From Pseudovirgaria hyperparasitica (Eukaryota > Ascomycota > Dothideomycetes > Acrospermales > Acrospermaceae): 64,000 nucleotides of DNA. Location: assembly GCF_010093815.1 (NCBI RefSeq), contig NW_022985553.1:964133-1028132 (forward strand), given 5' to 3'. Position 1 is the first letter of the stretch. The number at the start of each line of letters is the position of its first letter. Below, in pieces: positions 24,367 through 36,175 of the stretch. Position numbers and translations under genes: made by a program. The notes under the pieces were generated by a model. That model was not told the origin of the DNA. It saw nothing but the letters and a program-made list of their open reading frames with translations, and did no database searches.

Positions 24367-26185
24367 TATCGTTTGTCGTTGGGATGATCCTTGCCACATA
24401 CTATATGTAGAGTAAGCAATTGTCCCAAGTTCAGCCAAGCTAGGAGTAAGCTCTTTTCCAGTGTGGCTCCTAAAGCTGAATTGCGATATCCTCCGCCTAT
24501 CATCTACCCTTATGAGGGGATGCATACAACGTCATTAACCGACCCGAAATGTCGGTGTCGTTCTGTCCAGACGTCTTGCTACGGGTATATGGAATGGAGC
24601 CAGGGTTTGCGCAGTGCTAGCATCCGAAAGATGGCACATAGGCAGTATGCAGGTAAAGGACAGGCATCTAATAGGCTCATCTACGAAGGGCAAAACCCAC
24701 CGATTATAAGAAGGCGGAACGTCGGATATACTCGAGCTTAGGAAATATGTCACAATGTACAGTATCTTTCCTAGACCAGAATGCTCAGGGGCTATTATGC
24801 TCCCGAAAGCTCTATGAGCAGTGGTGCAGCTATTCATGACTCGAGCGGATGCAGTTGTAATCTGGCTGGCAGAAGAAATACCACAATTCAACATGGTTAA
24901 GATGACTGTAAGTGAGATTCTTTAAATCAAGGGTGCGTGCGGCTGGGGTTCATAGATAACACTGCAGGAGCAGTAAGCCTATATGTCTCGTTGAAGATGC
25001 CGAGATCTCAAATAGATCATTTGTCCTCCGGAAAGGTAACGCCGGTTAGGATATATTCCGCATTCGTATTGTCGATGATATACGCCATGACTTATGATCT
25101 TTGAGATCCTGGGTCGGTCTAGTCCGCTAGATATAAAACTTCGAAATAGAGTAGTTTTCCACAAATCCTTTGTTTTGCCTCATCTATAGTTGATTTCTCA
25201 TAGCGAGGAGCATTCGAGTGTCGAGTCCGCCACCCTCTACCTGAAATCTCATTGGAGTAACTTTCTCTACGGCATTCAAGATGAAGTAAACATGAAGCTT
25301 AGTCTCGACGGGGCGTCTCCACTGTTGATAGCGGAACATTTCCTATCCAATGATGACAACTATGCTCATATTTGCCATCAATGAGCTCTGAGCATGCTTG
25401 CGGAATGGATAGTTACGTGTCGAAGGATGCCAGAATGAGTCAACTGCTCTGCTGCTGTCGCCATATGATCCTCGACCGGGAAAGCGGTTAATGAAAGGAG
25501 AGATATCAGCTCGTCTTGGCGGCGGTCAGTAGGCGAGGGGAGCAGAGTAGATTCTGAAAGGGCGCAGTTACAGGGATATAGAGGAGGATGTTGATTTGCG
25601 GATAAATGAGAAAGGAGGATGGCAATCCATGGATAAATTGTGCCCGCAACAAAGCGTGAGGAGCCGCTAACAGCCCCTCGCCGGACGCCTGTCGATCCAC
25701 ACTTTCCACCGCCTACGCACGTTGGAGCCAACCAGTGACAAGCTTTGCCATCTACACCGGCAATAATGCTTCCTATACACTTGTCACTACATACATCCAC
25801 CATCTCGCGAGCCTCCTCGTCAAATGTCGATTGCAGCCTATACGGAACTATTCTGCTTGCCAGTTGGCCTTGCAATAACTGACAACTGGCTCTGCCATCA
25901 CATCTCGCACTGATCCTATAGCCGTCCTATCCTACTATATCACGTCCTAGCCGACCCGCCTGATACTATCATTTCCCTGCCTGTCAGCATCATATACTTC
26001 CTCCTTTCATAGCTCCTATACCGGTACACGAAACACTTACAGCTACGGGGGAATTGGGCACCTGGAACAACAGAGATGCGAGTCATCTGCCACCAGATCT
26101 TCTCGCACAGTACCTTTCGCGCACCTTGAATACAAGTCTACCTTCCTTCTTAGGCAGCTCGACCCTTTGACGACGCGTTCAGCAA
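24367..26185. other. intergenic, no supported gene
   Basis: A 1.8-kb stretch with several frames of 60-165 codons on both strands, none with a domain, splice-linked neighbour or convincing composition. The right end holds the promoter of the QutR-like gene; a stop codon (TGA, about 26168) lies in frame shortly before its ATG. Confidence 0.5.
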
Positions 26186-28225
26186 ATGGTTACTCGGCTT
26201 AGCTCTTCTATGGCGACCAAGCTCCTGGTGGAGACAGTGTCACCAACTCCATTCTCGAAATCCATGGCCGTTGTAGACGTGCAAGAGATACCGACTCTTC
26301 AAAAGCCGTCGTTACTGGTTGTCTTCGGTAAAGAGTCGGAAGCCCTTGTGGGAGTAATAGCAGACGTCCTAGGCCAGAAGGCGGAAATTTCTGGGTCAGT
26401 GTCAGAAGTCAAAGCAGGATTGAAAGATACCATTCACGGCATTTCAAGAAAGAGCTTTCTCGCTGAAGCTGCAGAATGGGATAGTTCCAGATTACTGCTC
26501 AATACGCACTGCGTGGATGGAGAAGGAGAGACGTTGGATGAGGCTTTTAGCTCTCAATGTGACTATGAGTACCTGTACACGAAAACGACTTTCTACAGGC
26601 GGGATCTGGCCCGCTTCCTATCCTTTATTCTCGGTCAAATCAATCCACATGACAGTCTTGCGAAGAAACTTCGAACAACCCTACTGTCTACAACATTTCC
26701 GGACATTCACGCGGCGCTACCGAACCTCGATATCCTCTCGGTTGGTGCAGATGCAGTGGAGCTGAGAGTTGACTTGCTAAAAGAACCGCTTCCTGATGGC
26801 AGCTACAGTCCGATACCGAGCCTCAAATATGTCGGCGAGCAATTGATGACCTTGCGTCAGCGGACAGAGCTACCCATAATCTACACAACACGATGCACAA
26901 ACGAGAACGGGAGATTTCCTATGGACGACCCGGTTCTCTTCTACACATATCTGCGGAAGGCGATTCAATGGGGATGCGAATACATCGATGTTGAGCTGTG
27001 GCTTCCTGAAGACATCAGACGCAAATTATCAGAGACCAAGGGCAGCAGTCGCATAATTTCTGCTTTTCACGACTTCTCTGGAAAATTCAAATGGACCACC
27101 ACTGAAGCCGAAGATCTATTCAGGAAAGGAGCAGTATATGGCGATGTGGTAAAGATGATTGCATTGGTCACGAGTACTCAAGAGAACTATGAACTCGAGT
27201 ATTTTAGGTCCCTCATTGAGTCAAAATACTCTCATCCTCCGTTGTCTGGTCTCAACATGGGACCTCAGGGTCAACTGTCTCGAGCTTTGAACAAAGTGTT
27301 CACTCCTATCACACATCCCCTGCTTCCAATGATCGCTGCACCTGGTCAACTCAGTGCAGCCGAGATAAACGTCGCGCGGTTTAATATGGGACAGTTCGCA
27401 AAGAAGGATATATACGGTATTGGCTCGTACCGTTCTATGACTCAAGCAATGTTCTTCGAAAAGTGCTTCAATGAGCTCAGCTTACCTCATCAGTTCATAT
27501 TCCTGGAGAAGAGTCCTAAGGGACCCATAGACGCGATTCTCAAACGGCCCAACTTTGGTGGGGCCTACATCAATCCGCCAGTTGCCATATCATCCCCTTC
27601 TTTGCCTACCATGTCAGATGCTGCTTTTGCGATTGGACAGGTAGATACAGTGCTTGTTCATCAAAACGGCGAAATCTCACACGAGGGCGACAATGCACGT
27701 TGGAAAGGGATACGCTCCACTTTGACGCGTGACTTTGTGCCAACGGCGTACAGCCAACGAGCAGCGCTCATATTGGCGAGCGCGGAGTCAGATGCTGCAC
27801 CTGCCATCTTTGCTTTGAAGAGCCTTGGCATCGGACCCATTTTCACTATTGGGTTTAAGATGCACGGAACACTGAAAGGGGATGTGGAACAAGTTCGATC
27901 GGTTGAAGACATGAAACGTCTTGACCAACCATTCGTCATCATATCCGCACTTCCGGCTGAGAAATCCATGTCTGTGGCTCCGCTGCTGAAACACTACAGT
28001 GGGGACGGAACTGGGCTTGGCAAATCCGCCGGCAAAGTGTTCGTGGATCTCTCCACAGGACCAAGAAAAAACGATCCCTTGACAGTGGCAGCATCTACCG
28101 GATGGACCGTGTACAGCATTGCGGATGTGAGTGCTTGGACAACAGTGGAGACTTTGCGGCTCCTAGTGGGACAGAACGTTCCTTATGACTTTGTACGACT
28201 TGCATCTGGTCAAGGCTTGTTTTGA
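26186..28225 (+). CDS. QutR/Qa-1S-like quinate repressor-family protein (AROM C-terminal homologue)
   Basis: A single 679-aa frame related to the last three domains of the pentafunctional AROM protein. Residues 1 to about 165 resemble a reduced shikimate kinase: no GxxxxGK[ST] P-loop is seen, only VVFGKESEALVG, but the family stretch TTFYRRDLARFLSFILG is kept. Residues about 165-380 are a type I 3-dehydroquinase fold (STTFPDIHAALPNLDIL, AVELRVDLL); both catalytic residues are in place, His295 in AFHDFSG and Lys323 in DVVKMIAL. The rest is shikimate-dehydrogenase-like, but the catalytic Lys segment (NVTIPxK in active enzymes) reads GGAYINPPVAI, and the Ser motif is SYRSMTQ. This matches the quinate repressors of the qut/qa system, which bind pathway intermediates and restrain the activator. 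No other quinate-pathway gene is in the window. Confidence 0.8.
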   Translation: MVTRLSSSMATKLLVETVSPTPFSKSMAVVDVQEIPTLQKPSLLVVFGKESEALVGVIADVLGQKAEISGSVSEVKAGLKDTIHGISRKSFLAEAAEWDSSRLLLNTHCVDGEGETLDEAFSSQCDYEYLYTKTTFYRRDLARFLSFILGQINPHDSLAKKLRTTLLSTTFPDIHAALPNLDILSVGADAVELRVDLLKEPLPDGSYSPIPSLKYVGEQLMTLRQRTELPIIYTTRCTNENGRFPMDDPVLFYTYLRKAIQWGCEYIDVELWLPEDIRRKLSETKGSSRIISAFHDFSGKFKWTTTEAEDLFRKGAVYGDVVKMIALVTSTQENYELEYFRSLIESKYSHPPLSGLNMGPQGQLSRALNKVFTPITHPLLPMIAAPGQLSAAEINVARFNMGQFAKKDIYGIGSYRSMTQAMFFEKCFNELSLPHQFIFLEKSPKGPIDAILKRPNFGGAYINPPVAISSPSLPTMSDAAFAIGQVDTVLVHQNGEISHEGDNARWKGIRSTLTRDFVPTAYSQRAALILASAESDAAPAIFALKSLGIGPIFTIGFKMHGTLKGDVEQVRSVEDMKRLDQPFVIISALPAEKSMSVAPLLKHYSGDGTGLGKSAGKVFVDLSTGPRKNDPLTVAASTGWTVYSIADVSAWTTVETLRLLVGQNVPYDFVRLASGQGLF

Positions 28226-30216
28226 CACAGCATGAAGCACTACAGGTGAGGCGTTGGGCGGCATTGAGGTTTACAGTTTGCACATCCAGGCCTGGCTGGG
28301 TTTCAACGTATCGGGCATACATTTTGATACCACCAACACGACCTTACAAATCTCATTCTATGCTCAAGTGCGTGCGGCCTCGTTTATGTCAGCTCATCAT
28401 CAAAGAATGAAACTTCCAGAATGCAGAGACAGTAAAGTGGCATCAAGAAGAGCGGAAGATGCCGATATACGCCATGGACTGGAGTCAGTCTAAACCTTCA
28501 GGGTCGTCTATAATATTAAAGGTTCGCCAACTCATAAGCGCTAAGGGAGTAGCGATCCTCTCTGCGGTGACGCCTATACCACTGCATTCGTGTCGGTACT
28601 AGGTTAGAGAGCCCTGATGCTAGCTCTGTGACAAGATGGGCAAAGCGTCGGCCTCGTATATTATTGAAATGTCTCGGATAAGATACACGAGTTGTCAGGA
28701 AACTCGCACAAGCCCATACGGCTCGCAGCTGCCGAACCCCTAATTGATAGCTGATCTTTCGTGGTCATGCTTATGACAGAGCAGTCTGGAGGTGTGAGCA
28801 GCGAGATGATCTTCCAGATCCAAAGCAGCCTCATCGCCGAAATGATGCAACCTGCTACGGAAAGATGGAAGGAGAGACCAATAAGATCGACTTATAGTGT
28901 ATAAATACGACGGGCCTCGTAAATGCACCCCAGATTTCGAGTCATTCGGATCTATATACCAGCTCGTCTGCTAGATCGAGTTCGGAGAGACATACGATGG
29001 TATGGCTCCGGATTGGTGGACATTTAGCATACAGGGATGCTAAATAGAAGCGAGGGCGCCTTACTCACCGTCGCAAGTAGCCACGCCCACGCCTTAGATG
29101 GAGCGACGCAGCCGCGCGTTGGCAGTACATGGCCTGCCTGTATGGTGCAGGTCGGTCATGATAAAGAGAAGGAAAAAAAGCATGCATTATGCCTTGAAAT
29201 TGCAATGATGATAGCTGTTGATTGGATTGGGAGATATAAGATATTACAAGATCAAGTGAAAGGAGTATTCTATATCCTAAGCGAGGAAGATAATAGATGA
29301 TAGGTTGGTTGTAAAGGTTATCCACAATCCCACAATACACGAACCACAATCCACAATCCACAATCCAACCCACCCACGCCCCGTCGCCGTCGCCATCCTC
29401 CGCGCGGGGCGAGGCCTCGTGCGGTGTGGAGCACTAATTGACATTAAGTTGATGGATGGCCGATCGACCTGTATACTAATACGTATTAACTAATATCTGA
29501 TATGACCTTAGAACCTCAAGCAGATGCTTCGGCGGCAGTTAACCCTTCTTTGCCTCATCCTCACCTCTATCTCCGTCCTCGTCCCAACCATTGCAGGTAA
29601 TATGCATCAGCACCAGCACCAGCAGCACCACAACCCTGGCCTCGATCTGAGAGCATCCCTGGGCGGCGGCTGACCGGACGACTGGAGCGACAGTTCCTGG
29701 GAGCGTCACGCGCGTACCCAGACGTCCAATTGCTGCGTTGGGGCGGACATGCTCTTGTTACAACACAACATGCGGCACCAAGAAGCCTTCCACCGGATCG
29801 TTCACCATACAACATAGAACGACACCAAGCAGGGAGTCCCCGCGCCTGCATCAATCATCAATCATCAATGATCAATGGCGATGCGATGCTGCACGGGCAT
29901 TCTTTGCCTACTTTACAGTAGTTCTACGGTAAAGGGAGGGAGTTGGCACCCTCTCCCGCCGTTCTGTAAGCCTTAGGGGGGGGCCCATGTCGCCGCCGCC
30001 CATGCCACACACTCCACTCCTCCGCACCTTAATTTGCTCCATCATCTCACTGGGCTGAGGTGCATGTCGTCTGTTGCTTTTATCACTCTAGTTGTCTTTG
30101 TCTTTTCCTGCTCAGACCAAACTGCCTCTACTAAGGCCGTGGCGCTGAACTTGACTCGACACTCTGCAATGCCCTGATATCACTCGTGGCTCCACGAGCT
30201 CTCTCCGTGGTACAAT
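28226..30216. other. intergenic, simple repeats
   Basis: A 2-kb spacer with no supported coding sequence. It includes a CCACAAT heptamer repeat (29322-29364). The last 200 nt before 30217 should be the promoter of the Zn2Cys6 gene. Confidence 0.5.
29322..29364 (+). repeat. CCACAAT heptamer repeat
   Basis: Several copies of CCACAAT, three of them perfect and adjacent (29344-29364), with irregular copies before. Each contains CAAT but not the CCAAT box, so a promoter role should not be assumed. Confidence 0.75.
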
Positions 30217-33002
30217 ATGTCAACGCGCCCTCAGGTCGGTATCGACAGGCTGCCTGCCCGGCGTCAGACCAACGAGCCTAGAGAATCTATGAATTGCAAG
30301 AGCTGCAGGAAGAGAAAGGTCTCTCAGATCTGACAGAGCAGCTTGCTTTGTACACTTTACTGACATTTAGCTAGATCAAATGCAATCGTATTCGGCCGAC
30401 CTGTGAAGCATGTCAAGTATTCGCCTGTCCTTGTGTATATGGTTCGCATGCCTTTGAATCTGTTCTCTTGGCAGTGAGACCAATTTTGGCTGACGACTGT
30501 TAGATGCCGTGCCAAAAAAGAGAGGTCCAAAGACAGACGTGCTGGAAGCGCTGTTGAAGAGAGTCGATGGCTTGGAAAAGCAATTGCACAATGAAAAGAA
30601 GGCGAACTCACCCGACCAGAAAGATGGCTCTCCACAGGACGTTGGTGACAGCAATAGCTCCAATGGTTCCATGGTCCATCAAGCTCATATCGACATACCT
30701 CCACCTATGATGAGCAACACTTCGCAGCTGTTATCGCCATCTGAAGCGAAGTGAGACAGCCTTCACTCGTAATGGGGCGTTTGTTCCTGCTGACCGTGAC
30801 ACAGTCAGCCAACGCCTAGCTTTGTGCCTGATATGCTCCTTGACACCTATTTTTCGAGGATGCATGGTAGGCCATACTATATCATTGACGAAACGACCAC
30901 TAGACAGCGACTACAGTCAAACACAATACCATCATTCTTAGCGTACGCAATATACGCCGTATCAGCAAGGTTAGTCGTGTTTACTCACACACTTTCTCTG
31001 GCCTGACAATCCCAGATATGCATCACACGTTGGTGGCTATAACAATGCAGTTCGGATTGGCCATGAGTATGCTCGTCGTGCTCGTATGGAGATTGATATC
31101 GATGAACCGTCGATTGAGAATCTGCAGACTTTACTTCTCCTGGCACAAGCAAGTCATCAGAGCGGCAAAGGCAAGAAGACTTATATGCTTCTCTGTGAGT
31201 TGAATGTAATCTTGGAATTGACCTGAACTAATCATTGCCAGCCTCCGCTATATCGATGGCCTTTGCTTTGGACTTGCATCGGGAGTTACCCCTAGGGCTC
31301 AAGATCTCTCAGGCTGAAAGGGAGGGACGCAGACGGCTTTTCTGGGCTTGTTATCTAATGGACCGGTTCTCTGTGTGTGGTTCGAAGCGACCATCTTTGA
31401 TTTCGGACGAGACTCTCAATCTTAGACTGCCATCATGGCAACTGCATCCAGGGGCAATACCGCTGGAAGGCGAGCATTTTCCAAACGGATCGAATATCCA
31501 ATATATGGCCGGGTCCGGGAAAGGCTCTCAAGGGAGTTCCAGCATGCTTATAGGGATCGTGCGTATTCTGGGCATCACGAATCGCTACTTGGCTGCAGGT
31601 GGTGTCAAAGGAGACTCTCATTTTCCGTGGCATCAGCTTTCGAACCTATCAAAGATTCGACAAGAGCTTGACATCTGGGCCTCCGAGACACAGGACACCT
31701 TTGCGTCGTTAGAAGCACTATTCGGCCAGCCGGACAGTGCTATGTTGGTACTCAGCAAGCTGATATATCATCTAATACACTGCCTTATATACAGACCATT
31801 CCTTCCTGTCGACCTGGCTGAACTATCTGGAACGTCTCAGCATCAGTCTTGGCAAATAGAGGCAACGAACCTCTGCTTTCTACATGCCAATGCTATCGCT
31901 GAGCTTGTCGAGATAGGGCGTGCCTCATCGATACTAGATTGGCCAGCATTTGTAGCATACTGTATTTGTACTGCTGGCACAATCCATGTTCATGGAGCGC
32001 ATTATCGAGGACGCGAGGGTGAAGTCTTCTCTGCAAGCTCAGAATTCCTCTCCCGCGAAATGCACCAACTCTCGGAACTACGTTTCGTCTGGGCAGGAGC
32101 ACAACACCAGCGAGACACTCTCCAGACAATATATGGATGCCACTCTGAGCTGGTCAAATCGCTCGCTAGCAATCCACTACGCTTCGCGCCCGTCTTTCAA
32201 CTAGAAGACTTCTTCGACCGGTACCCAGGACAAGCATTCGATGGCTCGCACATCACATTCATGGATGTGACTGTTGATGGGTTTCCCGAAGGGTAGGCTA
32301 CTCAGAGATTGCATGGATATCATGAAACTAATCCCGCGCAGATTCATGCCATATTCGCTTGACCAACAACAGCAACAGCAACACAACCCATACTTCAACC
32401 AACGCACATCATTCTCCAACATGAACGGCACTCTTCCATCCTCATCAAGCTACCAACAATCCTACTCCACACAACAACAGCAACAGCAACAACCACACCA
32501 CCAACAAACCACCCAAGAACCCCGAAAAAAGCGCCGCGCCACAAACCCATCCAGCACAGCCCCCAAACACGACCTCCTCTCCGCACCCCAGCCCGAGTCC
32601 AGCACAACCCCCTCCTCCCTCCTCACCTTCGCCAACCTCCCAAACCCACACCTCGTCGTTCCCTCCGACTTCCCAACCGGCCTCACCCCGCCCCCGTTCT
32701 CCCCGTCCTTCCACTTCACCCCTAGGCCCGCCCACGCCGTCCTCCACGACCCATCCGCCGCCCCAGACTCTTCCTCCTCCTCCTTCGACGCCTCCATCTT
32801 TGCCATGGACCACAGCATCACGGGCTACGAGCAGCAGCCTACCCCTGGGGCGGCGAGCGCGAGCGGATCCACGCATACGGATTCCGAAAAGGATCCGTTT
32901 CTCAGCTTGCTCGAGCAGCTGGCTGAGAATGATGTCAATAGGGGTGGCCCGAGCGAGCTGGATTTCTTCATCAATGCAGCGGCGCGCGGGGCGGAAGAGT
33001 AA
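30217..33002 (+). CDS. Zn2Cys6 fungal-specific transcription factor
   Basis: Seven exons: 30217-30318, 30375-30441, 30504-30750, 30805-30969, 31016-31194, 31242-32292 and 32342-33002, giving 823 aa. The binuclear zinc cluster has Cys27, 30, 37, 44, 47 and 54 (C-x2-C-x6-C-x6-C-x2-C-x6-C); intron 1 falls between RKRK and IKCN inside it. A linker and short coiled coil follow ([17 protein letters not shown]), then the fungal-specific regulatory domain in exons 4-6 with [32 protein letters not shown] and HCLIYRPFL. The C-terminal exon is Gln-rich (two poly-Gln runs) then Ser/Pro-rich, a probable activation region. It lies downstream of the QutR-like gene on the same strand but has no AROM-like sequence, so it is not a QutA orthologue. 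Target genes unknown. Confidence 0.9.
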
Positions 33003-34137
33003 TCCGTCAGGGGCGTGGGCATGTGAGCAAGCAAGCAAGCAAGCAAGCAAGCAATAATGGAAAGATAGTTCATTCTTCGCCAAGGGGTGGAAGGCAGTAA
33101 CGAACACACAAAAAAAGCATAGCGATGGCGCTTCGGGAGACCAGGATTCGGGCGTGGGTTCTTCGAGGATAATTTATTTGGGTTGTTGTTACGCCATGGG
33201 AGAGCGACGCGAGATAGCCACGCGGGCGTCCCGTTCACAATCTTCACGGATAATTGTACCATGGATGGATGCGATGAGATGGCTGACTGTGCGTTCCACG
33301 GTGTGTGGAGAGAGGAGAGTCGTGTGTCCGCTTAAGACTGACTGCGAGAAATGTATGTGTATGTATGATATCTGTATGCATGGCGTGCATGAATTGGAGC
33401 GGCCTGATGGCGCGTGTCTTACGCCCAGGCATAATCATCAGTCTTAGACGATGTTGCAACACCTGCTTAATACTGAAACTGGACGGTCTGAAATTACCTT
33501 TCACGTCTAATCAGATATCAGACGGATGTGTAGACAGGAGGTAGAAGAGTATTTCGGATGGGATTCTATTTGCTCGATAGCAAGCTCTTCCCATGATGCT
33601 GTCCAAGATAGGTTGTGTTTGCTCGAGAAGCGACCATAAAAAGGGCATTTTGCAAATTCGGTAAATACACATCACAGGCATTCTGAAAACCGGTCAACGA
33701 CACAACCGGCACAGACAATTTAACTTCATCGCTTCAGATATATTCATACAAGCGTCGTAATATTGGCAATACTTTTTTTCACTTTTCGGTCATACATCCA
33801 TCGACTGTGAGGGTGCGCAAGGAGAGGTAACAAATAGTCTTAGCAGGGTATCTATCCAACGCAAAAATCTTCCTCCGACGTGCGGCGGGTGGTGGTGCCT
33901 GCAGCTATTCTTGGCCAGTCCTCACTGCCGTGCACACTCTCTGTGGGGATCCGGCAGCAATCCGTCACAATACTCCGGTCTATACTGGGCACCTGCTGGC
34001 TGGCCTCAACCTCAACCTCAACACTTTTCTCATATCACTCCGTAATTCCATTCCCATGGCTCATTGGCCTCTAAATTTTCGTGTAGTAGATGTTCGACAG
34101 CTTGTTGTGTCGGGCATATTGTTGTGCATAGGGTAGC
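33003..34137. other. convergent spacer with (GCAA)n
   Basis: A 1.1-kb tail-to-tail spacer between the Zn2Cys6 gene and KGD4. It has seven GCAA units at 33027-33054 just after the Zn2Cys6 stop codon. No gene is supported. Confidence 0.5.
33027..33054 (+). repeat. (GCAA)7 microsatellite
   Basis: Seven perfect tandem GCAA units, 24 nt beyond the stop codon of the Zn2Cys6 factor and so probably in its 3' UTR. Confidence 0.9.
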
Positions 34138-34606
34138 TTAGAACAAGCTTGCGCCGCCGCTCTCAATGGCATCGATCTCGGCCTGCGACCAGGCCAGACG
34201 CTTGAAGCGCGCGGGCAGGTCGTTGCGGTCAAAGTACTGGCCCTCGCTGGGCGTGACGGAGCCGAGTGACGAGCCGGACCTGCTACCGATGTATCCCCCG
34301 TAGGAGATGCTGGAGGACTGTTGCTGGCCGCCGAGAGGACCGTGTTGCTGGGCTTTCTGGCGGTACTCGGCGAAGGACGAGGGCAGAGAGGGTGATGGAC
34401 TGGCTGGGTGGACGTGGGGAGAGTGGTCGAGTTCTGCGAGCGAAAACATGTTAGCCCTTGTGTATGTGTGTGCGATTGCTATCCAAATGCCGACTATCTT
34501 GAGGTGGGCATGTGGAATGATGCGACGTACTTGCGGGGATATTGCGCTTCCCTAGGAAGCGGATCATGGGCTGGCGGTGCTGGAGAAGGGCGCGTGTGGC
34601 GTGCAT
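34138..34606 (-). CDS. KGD4: Kgd4/MRPS36-type 2-oxoglutarate dehydrogenase complex subunit
   Basis: Exons 34531-34606 and 34138-34433 with a 97-nt intron (GTACGT donor) give 123 aa. The N-terminus MHATRALLQHRQPMIRFLGK is the conserved family start and acts in targeting and E3 binding; HPASPSPSLPSSFAEYRQ and AQQHGPLGGQ form the middle signature, and FDRNDLPARF with WSQAEIDAIESGGASLF closes the protein. Kgd4 (Ymr31, animal MRPS36) recruits the E3 dihydrolipoyl dehydrogenase to the 2-oxoglutarate dehydrogenase core in the mitochondrial matrix; older annotations call it a small-subunit ribosomal protein. The first exon is only 25 codons plus one base and is easily missed: an ATG-led frame (MFSLAELD) in the second exon would wrongly replace it. 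Divergent from MED18. Confidence 0.9.
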
Positions 34607-35355
34607 GTTGACGACTGGAGAGCTGGAGAGGAGGTGTTATGGGATAGAGGAAAAGGTTACAGGGAAGAAGATGAGGATGTAGAGATAAGGAAGAGGTGGA
34701 GCAGTAGAGACAATTGATCATATAAAGTCGGGTAGGACCGGAATCGGCGGTGATGTGCAGGTACGCTACAACTGCAGCGTTGAGGTCCAAGCTTCCCCGA
34801 GACACTGATAAGTAGTGAGCTGGGGGGGTGTTGGGAGCCGACGGCGAGTTTTGATATCACGCTAATTTATGAGTTGAAGGGGAGTATTCTCTATTCGTGA
34901 GGATCAATTGCGTGCTTTGCTCGTCTGGGACTGTCAATATGATTGATAATCACATTCAAATAGCGTGCGGAGAGAGTGTGTGGAGTAGATCTAGCTGTTG
35001 ATTCAAAATTGGGGGGGTGGGTGGTAGTGGTGTTGTAGTAAACCTCTAACTTGTAAGGTAGAAGCTTGGTGGTTTAGTCGGCATAAGCACGCCAACATTC
35101 AACTGTCAATCCATGCATGTGGGATTCACGCCGAAACACTCTACGATTCTCTCTCAACACCAATCATCGATCACCACACTGTTGGCCCTTCTCTTATCGC
35201 GTGCTCGATTACCTCACCTGAGCTACACACGCAAACTGCCCCGCCTCGTGGTCTGCAGTGCTGCCGCGCGTATCAACCTCAACCATAGCCAAAACACCAC
35301 TGCTGTTCTTTTGCACATCTCCGACTTGATCTTCGGATTTCCGGGTTGGTCGCCA
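34607..35355. promoter_or_regulatory. shared divergent promoter, KGD4 / MED18
   Basis: A 749-nt spacer between divergent start codons. It contains short G runs (near 34822 and 35011) but no site I can name. Confidence 0.45.
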
Positions 35356-36175
35356 ATGCACGAGCTCCTCCTCTTCGGCCAAGTCCCTCGATCCCGACAT
35401 GATGAGATGCTCAAAGTCCTCGCAGGCGTTGCTGCGATGCAGCCGCAGCGTGTCATCGAACGTCACGTAGTCTACAGGCCGAATCGCGATCCACAAGCTC
35501 CTGGCAGGACGGGCCAAGTAGGAGGTTCTCAAGCTGTCGCGACCGACAAGCGCAGTACCCAGGCGCAAGCAGTCAAAGACCTCTACTTTACAAAGCTTGT
35601 GCAAGACTTGACAGAAGATGACTTTGAGAAGGAGGGCAAGGCGCTGGCTCCTGGAGGTACATGGGCTATGCAGTTCTATGATGTCCCTGATGCTGCGAAA
35701 CGACCAGTGATTTACAGGACTGCCAATACAACGCCCATATTGCAAGGAGATGCACACAACTACATGAAAGACTTTCAGTACAAGTAAGCGTCTTGGACTC
35801 GTACTAGCTAGTACCTGGCGGCTAACGTTCGGTAGCTATGTCGGTGAGCACATCCTCGAAGGACATCGTTACGTCCACAAGAACGTCGTCATACTATTGC
35901 ATAGATTGCTCACCTATCATGAACTACCACCCTCCCAATCACCAGTAGCGACATTGCCCTCGTACGAATCCCTCAAACCTGTAGACCCAAGTGGAGCCTA
36001 TATCATGCAAACTTCAGTTCGCCTTGTAGACAATGCGGGTCCAGACAATCTTGGACGGGGCCAAGAAGAACTCGTGAAATTCCAAGGCACCATGAAGGGT
36101 ATCGTGGAATTGCAAGTCGTGGATCGCTTGGCATTGGACACAAGAGTGAAATACAACGCAGCCCAAGCAGCTTGA
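35356..36175 (+). CDS. MED18: Mediator complex subunit 18 (Srb5)
   Basis: Exons 35356-35783 and 35836-36175 with a 52-nt intron (GTAAGC donor, GCTAAC branch) give 255 aa. The N-terminus MHELLLFGQVPRSRHDEML and the following LAGVAAMQPQRVIERHVVYRP are the Med18 signature. The second exon has YVGEHILEGHRYVHKN, a strand pair of the Med18 beta barrel, and ends with VELQVVDRLALDTRV. Med18 sits in the Mediator head module with Med20 and Med8 and contacts RNA polymerase II initiation machinery. A longer frame opens at 35113, but its first 81 codons look like 5' UTR and the family starts at MHELL, so ATG 35356 is chosen. Confidence 0.88.

Noticed and set aside
25378-25875. 165-codon minus-strand frame
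   Set aside because: No domain, uneven composition, and no ATG context or splice structure that makes sense. Treated as chance.
30217-33002. QutA orthologue
   Set aside because: QutA-type activators carry AROM N-terminal (dehydroquinate synthase and EPSP synthase) homology. This protein has the ordinary fungal-specific regulatory domain instead.
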